Below are positions 1-9,790 of a stretch of 64,000 nucleotides of DNA, piece after piece. The translations under genes were made by a program, and so were the position numbers. The notes under the pieces are model-generated. The model was not told the DNA's origin and ran no database searches. It worked only from the letters and a program-made list of their open reading frames with translations. Source of the DNA: Wolfiporia cocos (taxonomy: Eukaryota; Basidiomycota; Agaricomycetes; Polyporales; Phaeolaceae); contig JACCLO010000004.1 of assembly GCA_029448655.1 (NCBI GenBank), positions 806,001-870,000 on the forward strand, given 5' to 3'. The number at the start of each line of letters is the position of its first letter. Position 1 is the stretch's first letter.

Positions 1-2
1 AC

Positions 3-1202
3 TGCCAACAAAACAAGTCCCGGACAACAAAGCCTGCAGGTCCCCTGCACCCTCTTCCTGTACCGGATGAATGTGGTGATAGCGTGGCCATGGACTTTAT
101 TGGGCCGTTGCCGACAGACGAAGGCTACAACGGCATCCTTACGATAACGGATCGTCTCCACTCCGACGTCCATATCCTTCCAATTCGCATGGATCTCACT
201 GCCGAAGAACTTGCACGCCTTTTCTTTGACCACTGTTTCTGCGAAAATGGACTCCCATTGGACATCATTTCCGACCGCGATAAGCTTTTCATTTCTCGTT
301 TCTGGTCTGCCCTGCACAAGCTGACTGGCATCAAGCTGAAAATGTCTACCGTGTATCATCCGCAGACAGATGGGAGCAGCGAGCGCACGAACAAGACCAT
401 CAATCAATGCATCCGGTTCCATGTCCATCACAATCAAAAGGGGTGGGTGCGCACATTGCCCCGTGTCCAGTTCGACATTATGAGCACCGTCAATGCCTCC
501 ACCGGGTTCTCCAATTTCCACTTGCGATTTGGGCGTTCTCCCCGTCTGATTCCACCAATGGTACCGGCAACTGTCCATGAGCTATGTACGTCCCGCGATG
601 AAGCCCTCTGTGCGGCACACGACGCCGTTGCCAAGCTGCAACACGATCTCGCGGAGGTGCACGACAATCTCTTACAAGCAAAAGTCCAACAAGCTCATCA
701 CGCCAACTCCTCCCGGGGGCCGGAGCCTTCCTTTCACGTGGGTGACAAGGTCATGCTTTCCACCCTCCACAGGCGGGCGGAATACAAATGGTGGGGCCAT
801 AGGTGTGCGGCTAAGTTCTTTCCTCATTTCGATGGGCCGTATACCATACTCACTTGTCACCCCGAGAGCTCCTCCTACACGCTCCAGTTGCCCTCCCATT
901 CCAAGCGGTTCCCAACCTTTCATGTCTCGGAACTCAAACCTTACATCGACAACGATCCCTTGCTCTTCCCATCACGACAACACGCAGAGCCGGGCCCTGT
1001 CCTCACCGAGTCGGGTGAATATAAACATCTAGTTGAAGCCATCATCGACGAGCGACGAACGAACAAAACTCACCAATACCTGGTCCGTTGGACTGGTTAC
1101 GGTCCTGACCATGACGAATGGATCGACACTACTCTGCTACGCAATAATGCGGCTCTGGACGCATGGGAGGAGCAGGAGCGGGGAGGAGCTGATGCACGGT
1201 AG
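3..1202 (+). mobile_element. Ty3/gypsy retrotransposon pol, 3' part: integrase and chromodomain (5' truncated by window)
   Basis: This is the C-terminal part of a gypsy polyprotein. The reading frame is open to the left window edge (a CQQNKS stretch, the end of the zinc-binding part of integrase), so the true start lies outside and the GTG/ATG near 84 is internal. The integrase core shows the DDE triad: Asp in AMDFIGPLP, Asp in ISDRDKLF and Glu in GSSERTNKT. A GPY-like region follows (about residues 215-290 counted from position 84), then a chromodomain ending in YLVRWTGYGPDHDEWI. Such chromodomains steer integration toward histone H3-methylated chromatin (family knowledge). The frame is intact through a TAG stop with no break in the visible part, unlike the decayed repeats downstream, so this is probably a fairly young insertion. 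A candidate LTR begins about 100 bp after the stop. Confidence 0.93.
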
Positions 1203-1300
1203 CTTTTCCCCACCGGGGTTTTTGATGCACCCGCTGCTGAAGCTGTTGATGTTGACCCTTTTCCACTACCCCGCCGGTTTTGCTTGAGTCGCCGGGCGGG

Positions 1301-1657
1301 TGTAAGCCTATGCTTACAACTATCCATCATGTCACTCATTACACCATACGTCGACACCACTCACCCGTTATGGTTGCACGATACCCCGACTCGGATATCA
1401 TGGCATGTATCTCTTTGTTTGTTTGCCTGTCAGGCTGCAGTACTAAAAGCCCCGACGTCACCCCGTCGAGGTCAACCTTTTCTCTCCCTGGAACCCTCAC
1501 CTACCGCGTCCTTATCCACTCTCACTCTCTACCTTCACTTACTTGGTGTATCTCTACGTTATCTAGCTACACACGCGTTTCGGAAAATCACAGGTTTATC
1601 TCATTCTTTCTGCATGTGTCGGCCGACGTGTCCCTGCCGAGTGGCAGGTGCCTCACA
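1301..1657 (+). repeat. Candidate 3' LTR of the gypsy element
   Basis: Directly after a G-rich, polypurine-tract-like run (GCCGGGCGGG, 1291-1300) the sequence opens with TGTAAGC and a small inverted repeat (TGTAAGC at 1301-1307, GCTTACA at 1312-1318), as expected for the left end of an LTR lying next to the pol stop. The right end is provisional: I place it at the last CA before the base composition turns AT-rich (CCTCACA, ending 1657). The matching 5' LTR is outside the window, so neither length nor target duplication can be checked. Confidence 0.6.
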
Positions 1658-3080
1658 CCAATGCAGTGTGCCTATGAGTGGCACTATAGCCTCTCCCCCA
1701 AAAGGGCTACAATAACAGCTCTGCTGTCATCAAGGGTTCAGCTGTTTATGCAGTTCATATTCCCATGTTGGGCACCTATTATCACTTCTATGGTGAGGCC
1801 ATGTATGCTGGCATGTTACACAGTGGGCTATTTCCATGGTCATAGCTTGGAACATCTTATCTTATGGGCTTTCACTGAAATCTGTGACGCAAACCCCAAA
1901 CTGGCCAAGCACTCTAGACTCTGATGCTGCACTCTACACTCTAACACTACATTCTAGACTCTATGGTAACACTCTACATTCTAGTGCAGCAATGCAATAA
2001 CTCTATGTTTGTGCTGTAGACTCTATTTTCATGCTGTTCTAGCACTGTGCTGCAAATTAGTAAATGTACAATCCAGCCACCATACACACTCAAAATATAA
2101 GGGACTCCACCCCACAAGGAAACTTTGGCACATCTATTCTATATTGTGGGACTCCAATTATATAATGAGAAGGTCATGGATCACACATGGTGATGGAAAA
2201 TAGCAGGTGGAGAACCACAAGCTGAGCATCACAAGCAACTACTTACTGAGTTAGAGTCTTGTGAGAGAGGTTGGAGTAGTCAACTTAGAGTGGTAACAAG
2301 TCAAGTGATGATTGAGTTACAAATGAAGTTGTTAGAGCTGGGGTAAGTGTTATGGTTATTTTATTTTTGATGCACACAGAACTCATTATTGGACGAGTAC
2401 GATACAGGCACTTGTTGCACAACCAACCTCCCTGGAGGCTTGTGATTCCACTGGGCACAACCCCATTTATATTAGCTTACTATGGCTCATTTCAGGCTTG
2501 ACAGATCCAACTCTGTCACCATTTCAAATTTATCTCTTGATTGACAGATGGTGTTTAACCACCTTGTTTCCTATCATTGCTATCTACCATTACAGATACA
2601 TCACTGCATATCAATCATACATTTTAAGCTAGATTTTACTTAGTAGCAGTGATATCTGGGACATATACGACCTTAGATACTCAGTGTAGTACATAAACTC
2701 ATGAAACCAAGCTCAGTATCAACCAAGCTCTAGGACTGAATCCTTCAAGTGCCCATTGACTTATAGGACCCCTACAAAGACAAATTCTCCAAGTCTCTTT
2801 GACTTATTGTCATGGTTTTTACAGGGTTTTTACCTTTGAAAAACTTGTGTCCCAAATTTTCTTTTGCATTTTACGCCTTAACTATCATGTGCCACACAGG
2901 CACTCAAGCATCACACGATAGTTCCCTTGTCACAGATTTATCTGGGACTTACAGCATTTTTCCTATGATTATAGCAATTTACCTGGGATTTATACGTCTA
3001 ACTACAAGTTATCTACGGGTTAACTCCCATTGCCACCACGACAAGCTCTTAACTGGGCTTATCAACCACATAACTAGCTT
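1658..3080. other. Decayed repeat DNA without a gene
   Basis: AT-rich, CpG-poor sequence with no credible reading frame. It opens with a segment (about 1660-1790) that is repeated in inverted orientation near 5030-5160. A degenerate tract of ACTCTA-type units occupies about 1908-1985. The rest, to 3080, shows only short chance frames. Confidence 0.7.
1660..1790 (-). repeat. Dispersed repeat, copy 1 (inverted relative to 5030-5160)
   Basis: The reverse complement of this segment matches about 5030-5130. Shared landmarks are ATGAACTGCATAAA followed by AGCTG, then TGATGAC, then TGTTATTGTAGCCCTTTTGG. The match is clearly above chance but diverged, with mostly transition differences. It starts right where the gypsy LTR seems to end, so the gypsy element may have inserted into this older repeat. 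Confidence 0.7.
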
Positions 3081-3868
3081 ACATAACGCTACGGTACATC
3101 CACGTCCAATAGCAACACTACAGCTACGTCATAAGTCTCGCCCGTTAGAGCAAGACCAGCCACATCATAAGATCTTAGATCATAATGATAGGCCGAGCGC
3201 GGCACGCTCGCATAATAATGTCCACATGTACAAACAGTGCCTCGCGGCCTTGTACTATTGGGTCGGCCTTCACGGCTTCCCACCGCCATAAGATCCTTGA
3301 TCACAATGGCACCTCAGGCGCGCCACGCCTTCGCATAATAATGGCAACACGGCCAAATAGCACTATATTAGCATCAAGGCAATATCGCTATAGGTCCGGC
3401 CTTTACGGCCATCGATACCCGGGCTGTGCCCACGTTTATCACAGATAATAATAAACCTCCTCTCTTACTATTGGTGCGGCCATTACCGGCCCACACGGCC
3501 ATTGTAGATAGGATCTATAAACAAGTAGATAAGATAAGCTTCGCCCCTTGGCAAAGCCGCATAACCCGGAAAGGTAGTACTATACAGTAGCACATGACCT
3601 CTCCGCATACATGTATTTAAGTAGGAGCCAAGCGCTCCATACTTCAGTTCTATTCTATCGTCGTTACCTCGAATGCCCGCACGCGGAGTACCATAGGTAC
3701 TCCCAGTGGACTACCATTGGTAGTCCCAAGCTTCGACTGGTTTGCGGCTGCGCTACTTCCACTAGCAACTGCTGCACTGGGTCCATCTTCCTCGTCTAGT
3801 CGCCCTAGTACCTCAGGATAGCGACTAGGTGAGTCCCACAGGATAGATCTGTGTCATCCCTTATAGGG
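3081..3868. repeat. LTR-like sequence containing degenerate ~120-bp direct repeats
   Basis: Two tandem units are visible. Unit 1 (about 3165-3287) starts at CATAAGATCTTAGATCA and unit 2 (about 3288-3420) at CATAAGATCCTTGATCA. Both continue with a palindromic GCG-rich stretch, CGCATAATAATG, and end in a GGCC-rich stretch (GTCGGCCTTCACGGC; GTCCGGCCTTTACGGC). Downstream, 3607-3868 holds a TATA-like ACATGTATTTAAG followed by a pyrimidine start-site-like region and an end TGTGTCATCCCTTATAGG. Related landmarks recur at about 4229-4420. I read this as old LTR material but found no target duplication to prove the ends. Confidence 0.5.
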
Positions 3869-5399
3869 CTACAACATTGCATCAAGACACGTGATTGTGG
3901 GAATAAGCTTATATAAGCCATTGCCGCAGTGCCGGACTGTACAGTTACAAGCCACCAGTCACAAGACCTTGCCCAAGGTCAACGGTTTCAGTCTAGGCCT
4001 GAAGGTTTAGGTCATCTAGGAAGCACATGACCTTAATGATATCATTGAGTCTAGGCCATTAGCCCCAGGCATGGGCTGGCCTTAGTAATTACAAGTAGTC
4101 ATCACATGAGTAGCAGAGGCATATATCCTATTGGCTGATTTACGACATGACACCATTACTGGTTGTCCAATCAGAATAGTACCTACAAGTACTAGGGGTC
4201 TCGCTTAGGGTCTCTAGGGGCCTATACAACATGTATATAAGACACTACTAACTGGGCACTTACCTCCAGTTCTATTCATCTCAATATTGGACTACAGCCT
4301 AACAAGCTACTTTCATCACCTACTACTTGTGTTATCACACCCAACTAGTCGTCTTATCCCTCAAGACCACTGCCTTGACTAGTGAGTATTGGGTTTGTGT
4401 CACTTATAGGACCTAGGCAAGTAACTCCAACTTGCCCATTGAATATAATATCCTAGGACAGCAACCTGGATATCAAACAAGGTACCAGTCTTACCAGCCT
4501 GGTACTGAAAAACTATATTCACAAGCTCAAATATAGCAAATGGGTATACAACCCATAACAAAACCATTGCAATGCTATATCTGGAAAGAGTTTATGATAA
4601 TTTCTGATGTAGCAAGAGTTACATAATAAGCATAGGCCCCGGTGAAAACTGAGAAGCATGGCTTTGAAATGAGGTCCTAATGGTCTGGTTTGTGGTAGGG
4701 GTTCCTGAGATATGTACCAGGGAACGAAAGTGTTGCAAACATTGCAACAGTTTTGTGGGTCACTGTATGTTACAACATTCATAGAAGATGCATCAACATT
4801 TTTCCTCCTATGAGAATATGAAAATATAAGGGGAACATGGTCCAGGTATTTGTATCAGTCAGTATAAATGCTCCTGACTTGATGTATTACATAGTCATCA
4901 ATGAGAATCTCTGAGTTGTTGATACTGTCACAGAATATTCTAGGCTCCCTATTGGGAATATATCTAAGCCTAAGAAGTGATGTTACAGAGCTATGACTAG
5001 GGAAATACCACCCAGAATACTATGACACCAAAAGAGGCACCAAGTGTGGGATTATGAACTGCATAAATAGCTGGACCCAACATGATGACTGAGTTGTTAT
5101 TGTAGCCCTTTTGGTGGAGCAGTTATTGCTCCTCACAGTCATGGCACATTGGGTCTGCACTATGAGTCTGTGATAGATACATGTATGACTACAGGTTGAA
5201 GCATTGTATATGTCATGATGTTACCTATATGGAGTCTGATGTGCTTCTACTGATCAATTGGATCAGGAGAAGGATGAGGATGATGAAGCAGATGATGGGA
5301 CCAAGTCCCATATAAGAATGAATGTCCTTGATTGACTCTAAGGAAGTACAAACCAGGCAAAGCTAAGGATACACAGTATTAATAAAGCAGTATACATAA
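3869..5399. other. Nested decayed repeats, second LTR-like promoter copy, no gene
   Basis: Contains an LTR-like promoter block (ACATGTATATAAG at 4229, a CAGTTCTATTCAT region and TGTGTCACTTATAGG at about 4395-4410) resembling 3607-3868, another TATATAAG site near 3910, and the second copy of the dispersed repeat at 5030-5160. No reading frame here looks coding. From 4727 on the sequence contains no CpG dinucleotide. Confidence 0.65.
5030..5160 (+). repeat. Dispersed repeat, copy 2 (inverted relative to 1660-1790)
   Basis: Shares ATGAACTGCATAAA, a following AGCTG, TGATGAC and TTATTGTAGCCCTTTTGG with the reverse complement of 1660-1790. It lies within the CpG-free block, and the differences from copy 1 fit methyl-cytosine decay. 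Confidence 0.7.
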
Positions 5400-5938
5400 C
5401 TGTCAGGATTCAGAACCAGCTACAACAAAACCAGTTCAATTCACAGTTCATATGGTTCAATCCAAAAACAACCCAGTTCTGTTCAAACCCTATAACCATT
5501 ATCCATTGGCATCACAGCATGTCAGAAGCACTATAAAACATCCTAATAAACCCAGTAACACAAGGATACCACAAGGCACACAAGGCAACATATAAACATG
5601 AGGTTTAACAAGCTCCTGATCTACACAGAAATATATATAGTTAAAAGCCACATGTAGTTTCAGTTCACTTCTTCATCTTCACAGAACCACTCCTGAGAAT
5701 ATCAGAACCACATATACATTCCAGGAAGTATTCATAAAACCCTAACTCAATTACAACTCAGGGATCAGTAGAGACACATGTTTACCACACATCACAGATC
5801 CCCAGTCCCAATCCACATGTAACAATCCTTCACTACAAGTCTAACAAGACCTACCAACCTTAGTCCATTACTCTGGCACCACACAACCATTACAGGTATA
5901 CAGATACATGGTTACATACACCGACTCATTATATATAC
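5400..5938 (-). repeat. Left arm of a large inverted repeat (pairs with 7200-7880)
   Basis: The reverse complement matches 7200-7880 along its whole length. Examples are GGGGATCTGTGATGTGTGGT, CTACTGATCCCTGA, GAATACTTCC, TGGTTCTGATATTCTCAGG and TTGGATTGAACCAT. By eye the better parts are 80-90% identical, with small indels. The arm resumes at 6513-6575, beyond an LTR that was inserted into it. Confidence 0.88.
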
Positions 5939-6507
5939 TGACACGGTTCACCCCTTGGGGGGTACCCTCATCCCTCGCTAGTATGGTATGGGCGCCGCTG
6001 CACGCGCGCGCGCTCCTCTCCTCTTAGTTACCCTTCAGTCGCGCCCTAGATACCTCTACAGATCATCTGACTTAGTAGGCGAGCGCTCGTCAGGCAGCGC
6101 GCGTGCCAGGTACGCCACGTGATAGGTCACCTTCTCGTTACATGTAGTATAACATCACAGTCACTCTTAGTTACATGCGCACAGACCTGTACTTTAGGGC
6201 GACTAGTTCTACTGTCTCCACATGTATATAGGTAGCAGCGGATGGGGCTTACTCCCCATCCTTTAGATTCTCGTCAATAGGTGTAACAACCTCTTTCTTA
6301 CTATTGCTGTGATGCCTGCTGGCCCGGGGCCCACATCTCTGCGTCCTTGTCTGTGAGCCGCCGCCGCTATCTCGACGCACGTCAGGGAATGTGCAGTCAT
6401 CCCATGCGCCTCTACGTTCAGCGCTGGTGCGGTGTCTTGTAGGCTCGACTGACGTCGAGTATGGTTCCCCCTGAGCCCAGGGGTAGCACAGACGTAAGTC
6501 TGTGACA
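5939..6507. mobile_element. Solo LTR with perfect 5-bp target-site duplication (TATAC)
   Basis: A 569-bp CpG-rich segment starts TGACACGG and ends CTGTGACA. It is flanked on the left by TATAC (5934-5938) and on the right by TATAC (6508-6512). TG...CA ends plus a 5-bp duplication are the signature of LTR-retrotransposon integration followed by LTR-LTR recombination. It carries a TATA-like ATGTATATAGG near 6220 and no credible gene; open frames on the minus strand inside it are chance. Its CpG richness against CpG-free flanks shows it arrived much later than its surroundings. Confidence 0.88.
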
Positions 6508-6512
6508 TATAC

Positions 6513-7199
6513 CTCAGTAGTCCATTGCTGCACCTCAGCTTCAATTTAATCAAATCTTTGCCAATCTACTGCACGAGAGCAAACCAGCAAGCCCACCTAC
6601 CTTTCACATATCTCTGGCAGTCTCATTGGTTAATAACCCAATAGTTGACCTCTCGGTGACACCAATACTCTCATCTACATTGCTTATGCTGCAATCACTA
6701 GGGAACACTGTTGACAGTCTCAACATTTACCAATCTCACCAAGTCTCTTATAAAACCTCACTGATACACTAACCAAGTAACCAAGTCAAACTAACAAGGT
6801 CTCCCACTATTACAGATACATGTCTAGGTCTTTATCACGGGGCTTAGGCATCACTACAGATCATACAGGGTTTATTCTAGGTAGTATATTGTGCAGCAAG
6901 AGTGCACTCAGGCAATAACCAACCCCTCTCTATGCAGACTCCTGCAGTATTTGTATGCAATAAACAGAGTGCAGCCTGTTGGAGGCAGCATGATGGCAAC
7001 AATGTGTTGAGACATGTATGAGTCCCCTGAGTGCTGCAGTGAGAGGTGATTGCAGTCTGTTGGAGACTGCACAGGCAAGTGATTGGAGTTGGATCCAGAT
7101 CACATGGGAAAAATAATCTCCCATCTTCAAATCCTAAGTAATTTGTAACAGTATAGACATGGCTGGAAGCAAGGTGTCAGACTGACACCCAGACACAAG
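6513..7199. other. Spacer of the inverted repeat; no gene
   Basis: The first ~60 bp (to about 6575) continue the left arm: the reverse complement of AAGCTTCAGCTC-type sequence pairs with 7205-7235. The remainder, about 6580-7199, is AT-rich with no coding signal. It would be the loop if the arms were transcribed and folded. Confidence 0.6.
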
Positions 7200-7880
7200 A
7201 GGAAATACTTGATTAAAACCAAGCTGAGGATCAGACTTGGTGGGTTTCTACTATATATACATGGTTCTGTGTATGTACCTATGTGTTTTGCCTACCTGTA
7301 ATGGTTTAGCGGTGTCTGGGTAGTGAACTAGAGCTAATAGATTTCATTAGACCTTTGTCAAGGGTTTCTGTGAGTTGCAACATGTGTGATATGGCTGGGG
7401 ATCTGTGATGTGTGGTAACCATGTGTATCTACTGATCCCTGAATTGTGATTGAGTTAGAGTTTGTATGAATACTTCCTTGAATGTATAGGTGGTTCTGAT
7501 ATTCTCAGGGATGCTTCTGTGAAGTATGAATTAATGAAAGAAGCGAACTTAATCTCTGTGTGGCTTTTGACCAAATATGTCTCTGGTAGATCAGGAGTTT
7601 GTTAAACCTTGTATTTAAGTGTTGCCCCATTGTAACCTTGTGGTGCTGGGGTTATTAGAATGTTTTCTAGAGCTTCTGATGTGTTGTGATAGTGGTGTGG
7701 ATTTTATTGGTTCGTCTTCTTGGGGCTTCTATAATAATGGGATTTATTGGTGTTATTGCTTTATGGATTTCATTGGAGGGTTTAGATGGAGCTAGATAGT
7801 CTTTGGATTGAACCATCTGAGATGTGAATTGGTTTTGAATTTATTATGACTGGTTCTTGAAATCCTGACATTAGGGATTG
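7200..7880 (+). repeat. Right arm of the large inverted repeat
   Basis: Pairs with the reverse complement of 5400-5938 plus 6513-6575, as judged from shared long words (GGGGATCTGTGATGTGTGGT near 7398; GGTTCTGATATTCTCAGG near 7491; TTGGATTGAACCAT near 7801). Very few CpG are present. No reading frame looks coding. Confidence 0.88.
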
Positions 7881-8432
7881 CAGGAGAGCTGCATAATTCA
7901 CCAGATACTGATAGGAGCTCTGCATGCATGATTGAGAAGGCATTGTGTGCAATATGTCAAAGCAAGACATGTTTTTCATGGACATATAAGCAACAATGAA
8001 ATAGATGCAAATAAAGATGGTTTTTGTCATGTCTGTGAAGGAAGGTTTGATAGATATCAGACTGTCTTGAGGATATAAATCCTTGTGTGTGTGTCACATA
8101 AACATTCTGTTGGCAATCGTACTTGCTGGCAGATCACCTCAGGAGAATGTTTGGCCTGAACCTGGGCCATGATAAAGGGAGAGTGTTTGTGATTATAATG
8201 CTGACTATTGCATGATAATTCACTTTGTAAAGCTAGCACATTGGCACAGGTAATAATTCTGAATATGTATCCATATGCTGATTTCGTGCCTGTATGTTGT
8301 AGGTAATATCATGCAATCATTCCTGTTGATCAGAAAACACCATTGTTTGACTCTAATCCAGTTTACAATGATGATGGAGCATGTATCTCCGTGGGTCTGC
8401 AGCTCAACATCCTTCTTTGGCATTGCGGAAAT

Positions 8433-8649
8433 TGTTGGAACATGGATTTGCCGCGGACGAGCTCGCGCGTGCCTGGACGTCGCGCCCGCACGTCGGGAGT
8501 CGGGTATTGCGTAGCCGAATATGGTACGAGGGCAAAACGGTATATAATAGCTCGATTTTATGTACTGTACCTCACGCGATTGCCCTACGGGCATCGTCAC
8601 GCCTGTGGACAAACGCGCTCGTCGAACCGATGCTTGGATTGCTCTGACA
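8433..8649. mobile_element. Short solo LTR, copia-like ends, target duplication GAAAT
   Basis: A 217-bp CpG-rich island starts TGTTGGAACATGG and ends GCTCTGACA. GAAAT lies immediately on both sides (8428-8432 and 8650-8654). TGTTGGA is a very common start of Ty1/copia LTRs (family knowledge). A TATA box (GTATATAATAG, about 8550) sits inside, as expected for an LTR promoter. The surrounding DNA (7881-8911) is otherwise featureless. Confidence 0.82.
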
Positions 8650-8911
8650 GAAATTATGGGAGTACCATGATGACTAGGCATGGCATAATGATGCTGCAAT
8701 GCTTTGTATAGTTCTTGTAAGCTGGTTTTCTCTAGCTTAGCAAGAAATTCGATTTTAAAGACAACCCCGTCTGCCTGGCTTGAAGGGGACTGTTTAATCG
8801 AGGCTGGGATCCAGCATGATTGAGTTTGATATCTCCTTTCCACGCCAGTCGATTCCCTCGAGTCATGAGAATGAAGCCTGCATACAGGAGCCACAGTATT
8901 GACTGTGAATA

Positions 8912-9790
8912 TTACAGCACAATCCGATCAGCGTCAAGTTGTGCAAGACGGAGCATCCACGTACTGAAATGAGATGCTTCGCGATCGAGGTCTGCTTGGC
9001 TACAGCGCAGGCCCCGTTCCCAGACACCACGAAGATCGCCACCATTTGATTTCAACAGTTCATATGGTTCAACATCGCCAATTCTGGCATTGTGAGTGAA
9101 TTTCAGTGTCATAGACTTTCGATTTGCACCTAAAAGAATACTGTATAGCAGGCAAGTGAGGTGGTTAGGGGACCGTCCGGGGTTGGGGCCGCCATCACTT
9201 GAAAAGCCCTTGAGGAAAGGTAATCTCGTCTTTGTGAAGGCAATATTCGCGGAAACTATGATCTCTTTGACATTAGGAAGAGCTATGATGAGGCGAGCGA
9301 GAACGAAAATCGAGGGGAATGTGACGTTTCCGATCTCGAGACGGATTATGGACGGAAAAACGGACAGATTCATATACAGGGATCTGTAGCAGTCTCCGTC
9401 TGCAAGCGTGGCATCCTTGACAGACAGTGATTCCAGCTGATGGAGTTTTCCCCCGAACATTGCCGCAAATGTGCCCAAGTGGCCCACAGATTTGGGGTCC
9501 CTGCTCCGTGGATTCCCGAGTAATTCAACCGACTTTACAGTCGAGCCTCCTTTCACCGGCATAGCACGAACGAACTTTCCCAAAAGCCACGTCTGTTCCC
9601 GGGTCCCGAGAGTCTGCTCGGGAGATATCTTCAAGAGATGTTTGCTTAAGACACAAAACGCCCTGCAGACGAGTATGCACGACTGTATGACTTTTGGCTC
9701 GTCCTTCAAGTTATCCATGATGTGTTCCCATATTTCCACAGGAAGTTGCTTTATGGTAGTCCCTCGTCTCTCTTGGTTGGTGTCATCCAT
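8912..9790 (-). CDS. F-box protein, family copy A
   Basis: A single-exon frame of 292 codons from an ATG. The N-terminal F-box is clear (LPVEIWEHIMDNLKDEP and a following LVCRAF, residues ~16-50); F-boxes bind Skp1 and make the protein a substrate receptor of an SCF ubiquitin ligase. The remainder resembles irregular leucine-rich repeats, with motifs shared with the F-box genes at 50 and 60 kb (LGTFAAMF; a VTFPSIFVLARLI-type strand). It is much shorter than the 525-residue copy B: the frame stops where copy B's second exon would begin (SQADLDREAS). So it is either a short form, has further exons that I could not place, or is truncated. The target protein is unknown. Confidence 0.82.
   Translation of the reverse strand: MDDTNQERRGTTIKQLPVEIWEHIMDNLKDEPKVIQSCILVCRAFCVLSKHLLKISPEQTLGTREQTWLLGKFVRAMPVKGGSTVKSVELLGNPRSRDPKSVGHLGTFAAMFGGKLHQLESLSVKDATLADGDCYRSLYMNLSVFPSIIRLEIGNVTFPSIFVLARLIIALPNVKEIIVSANIAFTKTRLPFLKGFSSDGGPNPGRSPNHLTCLLYSILLGANRKSMTLKFTHNARIGDVEPYELLKSNGGDLRGVWERGLRCSQADLDREASHFSTWMLRLAQLDADRIVL

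Noticed and set aside
1908..1985. ACTCTA-type short tandem tract as a minisatellite or CRISPR-like array
   Set aside because: Units are irregular in length and sequence, with no spacer structure; a degenerate low-complexity tract in a eukaryotic genome.
2745..3880. Possible LTR element bounded by TCAAG repeats
   Set aside because: A 5-bp match was found, but the terminal inverted bases are poor and an accidental match is likely in AT-rich DNA.
6249..6553. Two overlapping minus-strand frames of ~95 codons
   Set aside because: They lie in the solo LTR and its flank; no domain and no splice context.
8220..8894. 224-codon minus-strand frame
   Set aside because: Crosses the 217-bp solo LTR and its target duplications; composition changes inside it, and it shows no match to the missing F-box exons.
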